Part shown: piece by piece, positions 18,692 through 27,792 of the stretch
How the letters are laid out: every line of letters starts with the position of its first letter
Numbering within the stretch: position 1 is the first letter of the stretch
DNA from: G963665215 sp963665215
GTDB taxonomy: Bacteria > Chloroflexota > Dehalococcoidia > Lucifugimonadales > CAUZJF01
NCBI GenBank assembly: GCA_963665215.2
Contig: CAXXWW010000008.1
Span: 806,001 to 870,000, forward strand
Length of the DNA stretch: 64,000 nucleotides
Reading direction: 5' to 3'
Notes under the pieces: generated by a model
Database searches by the model: none
Seen by the model: only the letters and a program-made list of their open reading frames with translations
What the model was told of the DNA's origin: nothing
Position numbers and translations under genes: made by a program

Positions 18692-20059
18692 GAGGTATCT
18701 TCAAAAAGTGTGTAAACAGTCAGGCGGTGTACCCTCTCTCTGAACAACACGGGCTCGAGGCCCAAGAGAGGAGATAGACCGCCCATGAGGAAGGAAAGCA
18801 CTGAGAGTAGGTCGGAGTCAAGGCCGGAGTGGGAGCAGTTGGAGGATTGGGTGCGAAGCCAGGTCCAGAGGCTGATCCAGGAGTTGCTGGAGGAGGAGGT
18901 GACGGGGTTTCTGGGAAGGGCGAAGTCGGCGCTCAGATCCGACTCGGACAACGATACCGGCTATCGGAACGGATACGGCAGAGCCCGGAGGCTTACGCTG
19001 AGTTCGGGAACGATACAGCTGAGGCGGCCGCGAGTCCGCGATACCGAGGAGCAGTTCGAGAGCCGGCTGCTGCCGCTGTTCGTCAACAGGACCAGGAAGG
19101 TTGCTGAGTTGATCCCCGAGCTGTACCTGCACGGTCTATCCGAAGGCGACTTCGATCTGGCTTTGCGGGGGCTGCTGGGAGAGGACGCACCGGTATCGGC
19201 GAGCACGGTGGCCCGGTTGAAGGATAAGTGGAACGATGAGCTTGCCCAATGGCGCAGCCGGCCCCTCGATGACCTGGAAGTGGTCTACATGTGGGTGGAT
19301 GGAGTCTACGTCAAGGCTGGTCTTGAGAAGGAGAAGGCGGCGGTACTGGTGGTGATGGCGGCCCTGAGCGACGGGAGCAAGGTGGTGGTGAGCGCTGTTC
19401 CTGGATACAGGGAGTCCACAGAGAACTGGTCCGAGGTGCTCAGGGACATCAAGCGCCGGGGCTTGAGCTGCCCGAGGCTGGTGGTTGGAGACGGACACCT
19501 GGGCATCTGGGGAGCTCTGCGCAACGTCTATCCGCAGGCGGCAGAGCAACGCTGCTGGAACCACAAGATCGTAAACGTGCTCGCCAAGCTTCCAAAGCGA
19601 CAACAGGACCAGGCCAAGCTCATGCTGCGTACTATCCCCTACGCGCCGACTCGGACAGAGGCTGAGCGGCTCAGGACGGTGTTCACCAGGTGGTGCGGCG
19701 ACCATTCCTACGAGGCGGCCTCAGAGGCCTTGGAGCGGGACTGGGACCGCATGGTCACCTTCTATGACTTCCCAAAGGAGCACTGGGGGCACCTTCGCAC
19801 GACGAACCCGGTAGAATCACCCTTCGCGGCCCTCAGGCTTCGGACCGATGCCGCCAAGCGCTACAAGAGGGTCGATCGGGCGATAGCGGTGATCTGGAAA
19901 ATGTTGATGGTCGCCGAACAGCGCTTCAGGCGTCTGAAGGCCCCTGAGTTGATCGAAGACGTCTATCTCGGTGCACAGTATGCGGATGGAATCGCCATTG
20001 AATCAACGGCTGAGAAGGTCGCCGCCTGATGTCGTTTACACACCTATTGACGTAACCTC
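18692..20059 (+). mobile_element. IS256-family element, copy 3
   Basis: A 1368-bp copy with exact 8-bp target duplications GTCCTCGG (18684-18691 and 20060-20067), inserted in the membrane region of the histidine kinase. Confidence 0.96.
18785..20029 (+). CDS. IS256-family transposase (copy 3)
   Basis: Full-length 414 aa with all catalytic residues. It differs from copy 1 at residue 56 (Ser to Asn in 'SDSDNDTGY'). Confidence 0.96.
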   Translation: MRKESTESRSESRPEWEQLEDWVRSQVQRLIQELLEEEVTGFLGRAKSALRSDSDNDTGYRNGYGRARRLTLSSGTIQLRRPRVRDTEEQFESRLLPLFVNRTRKVAELIPELYLHGLSEGDFDLALRGLLGEDAPVSASTVARLKDKWNDELAQWRSRPLDDLEVVYMWVDGVYVKAGLEKEKAAVLVVMAALSDGSKVVVSAVPGYRESTENWSEVLRDIKRRGLSCPRLVVGDGHLGIWGALRNVYPQAAEQRCWNHKIVNVLAKLPKRQQDQAKLMLRTIPYAPTRTEAERLRTVFTRWCGDHSYEAASEALERDWDRMVTFYDFPKEHWGHLRTTNPVESPFAALRLRTDAAKRYKRVDRAIAVIWKMLMVAEQRFRRLKAPELIEDVYLGAQYADGIAIESTAEKVAA

Positions 20060-21940
20060 GTCCTCGGGCCTCTGCGCTGGTGGAGGCAGGACCACACGAC
20101 GTATGCGGTGCTCGGCGGGGACGTGTTGGTCTGTGTCCTGATCCTGCTGCTGACGGGTGGGCTTGACAGTCCCTACCTCTTGTACAGTCTCAGCCCAGTG
20201 GTGGCCGCCACGCTGCTCTTCCAGGAAAGGATGGCGATAGCAGGTGCGGCCGTCTTCTCAGTGTCCGTCATCGTGGCCCATGTTACGCCGGCCTGGACAA
20301 ATAGCGAGTATACCTGGGTGATGGAGGGGAACTACCTGCTGTGGCTCATGCTATACGTGACGGCGAGCTTCGTCATCGCGACATCCGTGTACCGGGCTAA
20401 CCTGAACATTCGGAGGCGGATAGAGGCGGATCTTGTCGAGGACGAACGGAGTCGTATGCGAGGTGAGATGCAGGAGGGCCTGGCCCAGAACCTGATCAAT
20501 CTGTCTACGAAGATTGAGTCGGTGGGCGAGCTAATAGGAGCAGAGCGCTCGTCAGAGGCACAGGCGTTGCTTCGGGAGGTCCGTGCCCTTGCCAAAGACA
20601 GCTTTTCAAAAACGCGGGAGTCCATTGACCAACTGGCGGTGGAACCGTTGCCTCTGGTCCCGGCGCTGGAGGAGAACGTGGGTGAGTTTGGAGAGAGAAG
20701 TGGGGTGCAGGCCCATTTTGAGGCTGACTCGGTCACATCCGTGCTCCCGCCTGCCGCAGAAGTTCAGCTATTGCGGATCGTCCAGGAGGCGCTGGCGAAC
20801 GTGGAGCGCCATGCGGGGGCCGCAAACGCCTGGGTTACCCTGGGCAGCACCCGGGATGCGGTGCACCTGACCGTCCGGGACGACGGCCGTGGGCTCACAT
20901 CGGATGTAAACGAGGGAAAAGACGCCGGGCGCCGCGGCGTGCAGGGGATGCGTGAGAGGGCGGAGGGCCTTGGGGGCACCCTTCACATCACCTCGGCTGC
21001 GGGAGAGGGGACCGAGGTCCGCGTCTCGGTGCCCCGCGGCAGATACTGGAGGTGACATGGTCCAAGTCAGGGTGCCTGTGGTAAAGGAGCGCGACTCGGA
21101 GCGCCGTGTGCGCGGTAGATACCCATAGAGAGAGCGGCGGCGAAGCTCCCTGAGCTCCCGGTATCACCCAACTTCGGCCCCCCTGCGCAAGTCCCATTGC
21201 GGAGCGGGGTGGTGACGCCGCGACGCACCGTAACCTCCGGAGTGAGGGCCCATTGTCGACGTCCAGCGATTATGTCAGGGTAATGGACCAGCGATTATGT
21301 CAGTGGTTGCTGTGTCAAGCCAATAGTTATCCAGTTCGATGATTGAGAAAGCCCCCACCTCCAGCTTCGTGTGACACCGTGGGTGGCAGTGATGGTGACT
21401 CGATCCGAGCGGAGCAGCCCGCGGATAAATGGATAACCTTGGCGGGATTGCCCACTTACCCACAGGCCGGTTGTTATGGACCGAAGGCGGTTCCACATGA
21501 TCAAGAGTGAGCAGCGAGCTCCCTGTCCGGATAGACAGGTGGACTTGAAGCCTCAACGTACTTTCGGACGGTGATGCGGGATATGCCCAATTCCCGGGCG
21601 ATTGCCCGAAGAGAAAGGCCTCGACGCTTGGCCCTCTGCACTGCTTTCCAACGGGCTCGCTGACGAGGCGTCGGCGGTCTGGGTGGTTGAGCCTTAGGGT
21701 GGACGGCTTCACTCTCGCGATCCGTGGTCAATCTCCCTGCGGCGAGTCCCCGGCCGATCGCGGTCATCGCTCCCAGTCCTTCTCGCTCGTGACCACCGAT
21801 CCCGTTGGTGTCCATGCCTGCAGCGAGGTTCTCCACGGTGACGCTGCCAAGACCTCGAGTGGCGTTCAGAGTCCGGAGGACACCAGGACGCGGTGGCGCT
21901 TCCTGGGTAGGGACGATTTGGTTTTGATAGCACACTACTA

Positions 21941-23177
21941 GTGGTCCAACATCATTGAAATGAATACCATGATAGTCATTGTTCCTCTTGGGGGTTCAAT
22001 CGTAACGTTGAACCGAGGAGGAACCATGATGTCTACCAAGAAGTACCGTATCAGACTGACTACCGACGAACAACAGGAACTCAACGCCTTGGTCTCACGC
22101 GGTCGGGCTGCGGCGTACAAACAGACCCATGCGCGCATTCTGCTGATGAGCGATGAGTCACGCTCGGACGGGGGAATGAAGGACGCGGACATCACCAGCG
22201 CGCTCGGTGTGGGACAGTCAACGGTCGAGCGAATACGCAAGCGCTGTGTGGAGGAGGGGGTCGAGTCTGCGCTGAATCGCAAAAAGCAACTGCGTCGGCG
22301 TCAAAAGAGACTGGACGGCGAAGGTGAAGCACGGTTGATAGCGATGGCCTGCGGGGAACCGCCGGAGGGGCGTGCCAGTTGGACCCTGAAGCTGTTGGCT
22401 GACCAGTTGGTCGAGTGTGAGATAGTCGGGACCATTAGCACCGAGACGGTTCGCCAGGCGCTTAAAAAAAAACGAACTGAAGCCGTGGCTGAAGCAGAGT
22501 TGGTGCATCCCGCCCGGTCAGAGCGCGGAGTTTGTGTGCGCGATGGAAGACGTACTGGAGGTCTACCAACGGCCGTACGATGGGAATGAGGTTCTGGTGT
22601 GCATGGATGAGACGAGCAAACAGCAAGTCAAGGAGACGCGAGTGCCGCGTCCCGCAGCGCCCGGCTTATCGGCGGCATACGACTACGAATACGAGCGCAA
22701 TGGAGTGAGCAGCCTGTTCATGCTGTTTGCACCGTTGGACGGATGGCGCCGAGTCGAGGTCAGAGAGCGTCGCACGAAGGTGGACTGGGCGCATGTGATA
22801 AAGGAACTGGTCGACGAGGACTACCCTGACAGAGACCGGATCGTGCTGGTAATGGACAATCTCAACACTCACAAGCTGTCCTCGCTATACGAGGCATTCG
22901 AGCCTGCTGAGGCGAGGCGTATAGCTGAGCGACTGGAGATACACTACACTCCCAAACACGGGAGTTGGTTGAATATGGCGGAGATAGAGATCGGTGTGCT
23001 GGCTCGACAGTGCCTGGACCGACGGATTGCCAATCAAGACATCCTGCGCGGCGAGGTCAATGCTTGGCAGAATCAACGCAACCGGGATGTGATACGAGTG
23101 GATTGGCGCTTCACTACCGAGGATGCGCGCATCAAGCTAAAGTCACTCTACCCATCAATACAAAAACGTTGAACCAC
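21941..23177 (+). mobile_element. IS630-family element inserted in the ISNCY element
   Basis: The inverted ends GTGGTCCAAC and GTTGAACCAC are flanked by TA on both sides (21939-21940 and 23178-23179), the TA target duplication of IS630/Tc1/mariner elements. Length 1237 bp. Confidence 0.93.
22026..23172 (+). CDS. IS630-family transposase in two frames joined at an A9 run
   Basis: GAGGAG precedes the ATG at 22026. Frame 1 encodes the HTH half ('DADITSALGVGQSTVERIRK') and runs to a stop at 22589. Frame 2 encodes the DDE half: 'VLVCMDETSKQQV', 'IVLVMDNLNTHKLSSLYEAF' and 'YTPKHGSWLNMAEIEIGVLA', the last being the IS630 Glu motif. The change of frame maps to nine A residues at 22464-22472; the second frame continues from there as 'NELKPWLKQSWCIPPGQSAE', typical IS630 sequence. 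A +1 (or -2) shift by ribosomal or transcriptional slippage would make the fusion. A one-base homopolymer error or mutation is the alternative. Confidence 0.9.
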
Positions 23178-24309
23178 TAGCTTGCCGTCCAATCGCTCCT
23201 GGACCACCACGTGCGCTCCAACGTAAGTGGACCGTTCGCTCGAAGGAAGCAGTTGGAGGGTATGCCAGTTGTACTTGACTGTGTTGTCTCTGGCCACCTT
23301 GCGGCTATGCTTGAAGCACAGTATGCCTGCCAGGTTCAGGTCCGGATCTGGAGAGCGATATGCGTTGGTGGACTGTGCTGGTGGCACCCCGAATCGCTTG
23401 TTGAAGCGGGTCAAGAAAGCCCACAGGACTTGGTTGGCCTCTGAGATGGTTCTGGCCCCAGCCAGACGTAGTTCGGTCACCAGCCGATCCTGGAAGGTGC
23501 CGTTGGCCCGTTCTACCCGACCCTTCGCCTCCGGAGAACGCGCGAAGATCTGCTCCACCCCAAGCTCTGCCATCGCACGACCGAATTGGGTCGGCGCAGG
23601 CGATTGATGCGAGCCAGGTACATACTTGAAGACGGCGTGGCGGTCACTGTACAGGGCCAAAGGAACCCCACAACGCCGGATCAGCTCTTGCATGAGGAGG
23701 AAATAGCCATGAGTGTCCTCTTCATGGCGAAACAGTGCGTAGGGCACGGTGCTGGTGGCATCATCGATTGCCAACAGCAGGGTGCATCGAGGGCCCCGTT
23801 CTTCTAGCCAGGCATGAACGCTGCCATCTACTTGCACCAACATGCCTTCCTGGCTCATGCGCTGGCGACGGACCCGATGCAGTGGGGGTCGACGTCGACG
23901 GGGGCTAGCCATGCCGGCGCCTACCAGGATACGCCGGACCGTAGAGCGCCCCAAGACGATCTCTTCCCGCTCTGCCAGGAGCTCGGTTAGGTGCGTATGA
24001 TTTACTCTTGCATACCGTGTGCGTGCCAGGGCCACAACTTGAGTCCTAGCCTCCTCCGGGATGGAGTTGTTCGCTCGGCGACCTCGGTTCCCATGAGCCA
24101 GTGCGGCGGCACCCTCCTTCCGATACTCCGCCAGGATTCGCCAAACGTGGCGTTCACTCACTCCCAGAACCTCTGCCGCCTCATCCACTGATATCTGACC
24201 TTCCAGGATACCGTTGAGCACTTGGAGCCTTGCCTGTTCTTTCTGGGTCAATGTCAATCCTTTCATGAACTGACATTTTCCCTGACCTGTTAACTACTGA
24301 CATAATCGT

Positions 24310-24765
24310 AGACCATCGACAGGCCCATGGCACGGCGCGCTCCGCAACGACAGGATATGGGGCGACGCCCCCGTAGCATTGAAGCGTACTATCACCGGCG
24401 ATGGGCCCACGATTACGCTGGATGTCGCCGATGACCTGACCGCGGACGTCCCGGAGCGTGTGGAGCTGCGCGTGCGCCTCGAGGAGTGGGTGAAGGGTGA
24501 CCTGATTAGCGTGTTCTGGGACGGGACCGAGAGGGACAATATCGAGATCCAGTATCACATCGAGAACGGATCTGCCGCGGACGCGTTCGCTGACTACGTC
24601 ACTGACGTGTCCGACGCGGTGTGGCTACGCTCTGAACTCAGTCCCTCCGAGGTCGCGACAGGCCCCCACCAGGTGAGGATCGTGCTCCAGGAGCGTAACC
24701 CCAAGCTGGATTGCGATATCGTTCTGACGAATGTGGAGCTGGTCATCAGGTACGGGGAAGGTTGA
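24310..24765 (+). pseudogene. 5'-truncated gene of unknown function, C-terminal part
   Basis: An open frame runs from the ISNCY boundary to 24765, without its own start until a TTG at 24379. The C-terminal 'EVATGPHQVRIVLQERNPKL' and 'DIVLTNVELVIRYGEG' look like the beta-sandwich end of a larger extracellular or hydrolase-type protein, with coherent coding upstream of the TTG ('GPWHGALRNDRIWGDAPVA'). This suggests that the ISNCY element removed the 5' part. Family not identified. Confidence 0.45.
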
Positions 24766-24934
24766 CGGCTACCGCCGGGCGCCCTCAAACACGCTGCGAC
24801 AATACGTGCTCTTGCTGAGCCATGCGTTAATAACCAAGCGGTCGCTACGCCCTCACTGTGCAACCGGGCAGATAAGTAACAGCTAAACCGGAGACATAGG
24901 TGACACTTTCGTGGGCGTATGCATGACAAGTCCC

Positions 24935-25053
24935 TTAAGAGGGTGTGTGAATACGATCCTCATACCCTTCGACAAGCTCAGGGCGAACGGAGTTTTCCGT
25001 TCGTGGTGAGCCTGTCGAACCACAGTTTCACATACTTCACACACACCCTCTAA
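24935..25053. repeat. REP-like long palindrome
   Basis: About 119 bp with outer arms TTAAGAGGGTGTGTGAA and TTCACACACACCCTCTAA, and an inner palindrome containing CCCTTCGACAAGCTCAGGG (24965-24983) against GTGAGCCTGTCGAAC. The inner motif belongs to the widespread repetitive 'CTTCGACAAGCTCAGG' class found between genes in many bacteria. The same motif, one base different, lies in a transposase gene at 51908-51931. Confidence 0.75.
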
Positions 25054-25078
25054 GCTAAGAGAAAAAAGATGAAAGTGA

Positions 25079-25129
25079 GAGGTGGTCTCGTTTGTCTGAA
25101 CAGTGAGGTGGTCTCGTTTGTCTGAACAG
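25079..25129 (+). repeat. Two perfect 25-bp tandem repeats at the edge of the IS3 element
   Basis: A 25-mer beginning GAGGTGGTCTCGTTTG and ending TCTGAACAG occurs at 25079-25103 and 25105-25129 with one base between. The last seven bases of the second copy (TGAACAG) coincide with the probable IS3 terminus, so it may be a partly duplicated IS end or a regulatory direct repeat. Confidence 0.6.
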
Positions 25130-25168
25130 CGCTGCCCGGTTTGATAAGTGGAATCGCGCTGCCGTGCG

Positions 25169-25996
25169 TTAGGCCGCCGCGGGCTCGGCAGGCGCTCTGT
25201 CAAAGAACTGGTCCGGCGTCATTCCCCCAAGGCTCGAATGGGGCCGTCCGGCATTGTAAAACTCGAAGTACCGCCCGAGTCCAGTTCTGGCTTCCGGGAC
25301 CGATTCGTAGGCTCTCAGGTACACCTCCTCGTACTTGACGCTCTTCCACAGCCGTTCGACGAACACATTATCCTTCCAGCTTCCCTTCCCGTCCATACTG
25401 ATCTGGATCTCACTGGCTTTCAGCAGGCCGGTGAAGGCATCACTTGTGAACTGGCTTCCCTGATCTGTGTTGAATATCTCCGGCGCGCCGTGGCGTCCCA
25501 GGGATTCTTCGAGCGCCTCCACGCAGAAGTCTGTGTCCATTGTGACCGATACCCGCCAGGCCAGCACCTTGCGGCTATGCCAGTCCATCACAGCGGCTAG
25601 GTACACGAACCCCCTGGCCATCGGAATGTACGTGATATCCATTGCCCACACCTGGTTGGGCCTGCTCACCTCAAGCCCGCGCAGCAGGTACGGATACACC
25701 GTATGGCCGGGCCGTCGCCGGCTGGTGTTGGGCTTGCGGTACAGCGCCTCGATGCCCATCCGCCGCATCAGTGTGGCGATGTGTCTACGCCCGGAGGAGA
25801 GTCCCTCCTGGCGGAGCAGGCCTCGCATCATCCTACTGCCTGCAAACGGATACTCAAGGTGCAGCTCATCGATGCGGCGCATCAGTCCGAGACCGGCTTC
25901 GCCCACCGGCCGTGGCCGGTAGTAGATGCTCCCGCGGCTGATGCCCACTGCCTTTGCCTGGCGGGCGAGAGGCAGCTTGTGATCGCGGTCGATCAT
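25169..25996 (-). CDS. IS3-family transposase OrfB
   Basis: Integrase-core DDE protein of 275 aa. An HTH_21-like segment ('HLEYPFAGSRMMRGLLRQEG') precedes the rve core: Asp in 'VWAMDITYIPMARGFVYLA', Asp in 'EIFNTDQGSQFTSDAF', Glu in 'DNVFVERLWKSVKYEEVYL'. Its ATG overlaps the orfA stop as ATGA (25993-25996), consistent with coupling or programmed frameshifting to OrfAB. Confidence 0.95.
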   Translation of the reverse strand: MIDRDHKLPLARQAKAVGISRGSIYYRPRPVGEAGLGLMRRIDELHLEYPFAGSRMMRGLLRQEGLSSGRRHIATLMRRMGIEALYRKPNTSRRRPGHTVYPYLLRGLEVSRPNQVWAMDITYIPMARGFVYLAAVMDWHSRKVLAWRVSVTMDTDFCVEALEESLGRHGAPEIFNTDQGSQFTSDAFTGLLKASEIQISMDGKGSWKDNVFVERLWKSVKYEEVYLRAYESVPEARTGLGRYFEFYNAGRPHSSLGGMTPDQFFDRAPAEPAAA

Positions 25997-26298
25997 CGCC
26001 TTGCGCCCGGCAATCCCGCCTTCGTGAGCGCGGCCTCTAAAAAATCGTTCTCCAACGCAAGCTCACCGATCTTAGCGTGAAGGACCTTCATATCTACCGG
26101 CTTTTCAGCCTGCCCTGTCCCGGCCCCAAATAACCGCGCCGCCCGATCCAGCAACTGGGTCTTCCATTGCGTGATCTGGTTCGGGTGCACATCGAACTGG
26201 CTTGCCAGCTCCGAAAGTGTCCGATCGCCGCGCACTGCGGCAAGAGCCACCTTCGACTTGAACTCTGCCGAGTGGTTACGGCGGGGTCGTCTGCTCAT
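25993..26298 (-). CDS. IS3-family transposase OrfA
   Basis: 101 aa with an IS3 OrfA helix-turn-helix ('FKSKVALAAVRGDRTLSELA', 'FDVHPNQITQWKTQLLDRA') and a C-terminal leucine-zipper-like helix. Overlaps orfB by 4 nt. Confidence 0.94.
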   Translation of the reverse strand: MSRRPRRNHSAEFKSKVALAAVRGDRTLSELASQFDVHPNQITQWKTQLLDRAARLFGAGTGQAEKPVDMKVLHAKIGELALENDFLEAALTKAGLPGARR

Positions 26299-26581
26299 CT
26301 CTCGCTCCTGTCTCCGAGAGCACTATCATGCCCTCAATCAGGCAGCGATTCCACTTATCCCCCTGTTCAGATTTCCGGTAGTGTCTCAGTTTGCCCGCCA
26401 AACCGCATGAAAACTCGACACACGCGCATGTATACTTTCGCCACGCACACGTGTAGAGTGATAGGCTACTAGTCAACTACTTTCAGGCTGAAGGCTGACA
26501 TGTCGGTCTTCATTGCCACGAGCGACGCGGCGGCAGCCGTCGAGCGGTGCAAATGACGGCCCGCTCGGAGGGGAGAGAAGA

Positions 26582-26770
26582 TTGAAGTTTGACGCAGGGA
26601 AGTTGACGGGCGGGATCTATGTGCAACTTGAGACGTCCGCCGAGACCTCGCGGCTGAACATTAGAGTCGGTTATGCCGACACCCAGGCGGCGGCTCTGAG
26701 CAACACGATCTCGCCGAAGGAGGCCCGGGCGCTCGCTCTGGCCCTGAATGCGCTGGCGGAAGGGCGATAG
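26582..26770 (+). CDS. Passenger protein 1, hypothetical, 62 aa
   Basis: A TTG start at 26582 with a strong SD (GGAGGGGAG, 26567-26575); an upstream in-frame TTG is less likely. The small protein has a beta-rich N-terminus ('GKLTGGIYVQLETSAETSRL') and a helical end ('EARALALALNALAEGR'). First gene of the passenger group. No family recognised. Confidence 0.55.
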   Translation: MKFDAGKLTGGIYVQLETSAETSRLNIRVGYADTQAAALSNTISPKEARALALALNALAEGR

Positions 26771-26813
26771 CCGTTCTAGCTGCTGATAGACTACAACTGA
26801 GGGGGTTACGAAC

Positions 26814-27020
26814 ATGCCCCGAGGACCACAAGGACAGAAGCGACCGGCGGACACCAACGCTAACGCCGTGCATGTCATGAAGCTCGCGACTGGTGAGGTC
26901 GAGGAAGACCTGCCAGCGGAGGGCAAGGTTAACGGCGGCAAGGCCAGAGCCGCCAGCATGACAGGTGAGGAACGCTCCGAACTCGCAAGGACGGCAGCGC
27001 GGGCGCGTTGGGGAACTTAG
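26814..27020 (+). CDS. Passenger protein 2, small basic protein of the 'PRGP-KRPAD ... AARARW' type, 68 aa
   Basis: GGGGG precedes the ATG. The N-terminal pattern 'MPRGPQGQKRPADTNANAV', the following 'LATGEVEEDLP', and the C-terminal 'ERSELARTAARARWG' match a widespread small-protein family commonly labelled histone-like or RNA-binding in annotations; the biochemical role is not established. It is the only passenger gene I can place in a family. Confidence 0.6.
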   Translation: MPRGPQGQKRPADTNANAVHVMKLATGEVEEDLPAEGKVNGGKARAASMTGEERSELARTAARARWGT

Positions 27021-27026
27021 TCAATT

Positions 27027-27269
27027 ATGGCGCCTATCATTAAAGTCAAATCTGGTAGTCAAGAATTTGATGCTATTGAAGCCGATTTCGAGATCGGCCG
27101 CGAAGAATGGAACCGATACAAACTGCTCGACGGTGGAACCGTTCGAGTAAAAACTACGGTAAGTCGCATCTATCGAGTCGTCGATGAGCAGGGCAACCAA
27201 CGCTATAATCAAGATGGCAGTCCGCTCCTCGTCGTTGCTCATAAATCTGAGGTAGTGTCTAGCTTGTAG
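27027..27269 (+). CDS. Passenger protein 3, hypothetical, 80 aa
   Basis: ATG at 27027, 6 bp after the previous stop. Predicted small beta-barrel-like protein ('WNRYKLLDGGTVRVKTTVSR', 'QDGSPLLVVAHKSEVV'), soluble. Base composition is lower in G+C than that of chromosomal neighbours. No function assignable. Confidence 0.6.
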   Translation: MAPIIKVKSGSQEFDAIEADFEIGREEWNRYKLLDGGTVRVKTTVSRIYRVVDEQGNQRYNQDGSPLLVVAHKSEVVSSL

Positions 27270-27281
27270 TTGGAGGACCAC

Positions 27282-27575
27282 ATGACCACAGTGCAACTAG
27301 CGGGTGAAAAGACCGAGTCGGAAAATACGGTAGGAGTTGGCTACACTACGATATCGTCGGCTGCCGACTATCATGTCATGGAACTGTGGACAGGATCTAT
27401 GGAAGATGATCCAATTGTGCAGCACAAACCAGTGGAATACGAAGGCGACAATCCTGTTCTCAGCCCATCTGCGATGATCGTGGGCTATCTTTATCCGGTC
27501 ATTCTATATGGGAAGTTGACCGTTGCCCGCAAAGACCAGAGCGGAGAAATAAGTTTCTTTGGTATCCCGGAGTAA
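27282..27575 (+). CDS. Passenger protein 4, hypothetical, 97 aa
   Basis: ATG 27282 with an ideal SD (GGAGG, 27271-27275), 12 bp after the previous gene. The product is acidic and soluble with probable beta structure ('MIVGYLYPVILYGKLTVARK'). It reads as part of the same operon as passenger 3. Family unknown. Confidence 0.6.
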   Translation: MTTVQLAGEKTESENTVGVGYTTISSAADYHVMELWTGSMEDDPIVQHKPVEYEGDNPVLSPSAMIVGYLYPVILYGKLTVARKDQSGEISFFGIPE

Positions 27576-27578
27576 ATA

Positions 27579-27761
27579 ATGGATCCTTCACTCGCGCCTT
27601 TCTTAGCGAATGTGATGCGATTGATATTTAGTGTCCAGCCTAATGATATTCCCGTATGCCAAACTCGTATCATGCGTAAAGGACGAGGCTGGCCTTGGAG
27701 TCATCGCCTTGGCGTGCACCCATTGAAAGACGGGAGGCTTGAGATTACCCAAATCCCATAG
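27579..27761 (+). CDS. Passenger protein 5, hypothetical, 60 aa
   Basis: ATG at 27579, 3 bp after the previous stop, so probably coupled. A short protein with one Cys and a basic middle ('CQTRIMRKGRGWPWSHRLG'). Last gene before the terminator at 27793. Unknown. Confidence 0.5.
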   Translation: MDPSLAPFLANVMRLIFSVQPNDIPVCQTRIMRKGRGWPWSHRLGVHPLKDGRLEITQIP

Positions 27762-27792
27762 TTACCGCTCATGATACTGCGTCAATCGGTTC

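Larger units (their letters stand above)
18513..21055 (+). pseudogene. Membrane histidine kinase (NarL-type), split by IS256 copy 3, phospho-acceptor His replaced
   Basis: The N-terminal part (GTG 18513) and the C-terminal part (from 20068) join in frame when IS256 copy 3 and one GTCCTCGG are removed ('LKVLGPLRWWRQD'). The N-terminal half holds several membrane segments ('FFAYGLAVILIQAV', 'STYVLLILIGIYTLL', 'VLVCVLILLLTGG'). The dimerisation box resembles HisKA_3, but where relatives have E-[IL]-H-D-G-L-A-Q this protein has 'EMQEGLAQ': the His codon position (20471-20473) is CAG, Gln. The ATPase domain looks intact: 'RIVQEALANVERHA', 'VRDDGRGL', 'GVQGMRERAEGLGG'. It probably paired with the regulator upstream. 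Autophosphorylation at the usual site would be impossible even without the IS. Confidence 0.85.
21501..24266 (-). pseudogene. ISNCY-family transposase, split by IS630
   Basis: The N-terminal part (24266 down to 23178) has an HTH ('ISVDEAAEVLGVSERHVWRI'), an integrase-like DDE core ('MLVQVDGSVHAWLEERGPR', 'LALYSDRHAVFK', 'RSPEAKGRVERANGTFQDR') and the beginning of the C-terminal domain ('VVVQERLDGKLV'). The frame then runs into IS630. Skipping IS630 and one TA dinucleotide rejoins it with 21940-21501 as 'ERLDGKLVCYQNQIV', ending in a second HTH-like segment ('LSLRAIARELGISRITVRKY'). The rejoined protein would be about 510 aa. As it stands the gene cannot make it. Confidence 0.8.
21267..24308 (-). 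mobile_element. ISNCY (IS1202-like) element interrupted by IS630
   Basis: Outer ends carry the matching 12-mer CGATTATGTCAG (21267-21278, repeated at 21292-21303) and its complement at 24297-24308. The element would be about 1.8 kb without the nested IS630. Its single transposase reads leftward. It lies between the histidine-kinase gene and a 5'-truncated gene at 24310, which it probably cut. Confidence 0.75.
25123..26369 (-). mobile_element. IS3-family element
   Basis: Terminal TGAACAG (25123-25129) and CTGTTCA (26363-26369), with a longer sub-terminal inverted repeat GATAAGTGGAATCGC (25143-25157 and 26345-26359). It contains overlapping orfA and orfB on the minus strand. No clear short target duplication is visible; the right flank was later entered by the IS1-family element. 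Confidence 0.85.

Noticed and set aside
14422..20059. IS256 copies 1 to 3 as a composite transposon moving the intervening regulator DNA
   Set aside because: Copies 2 and 3 have their own 8-bp duplications, so each inserted independently; the segments between them belong to the host genes.
25079..25129. CRISPR array
   Set aside because: Only two repeats with a one-base gap; no spacers and no cas gene in the window.
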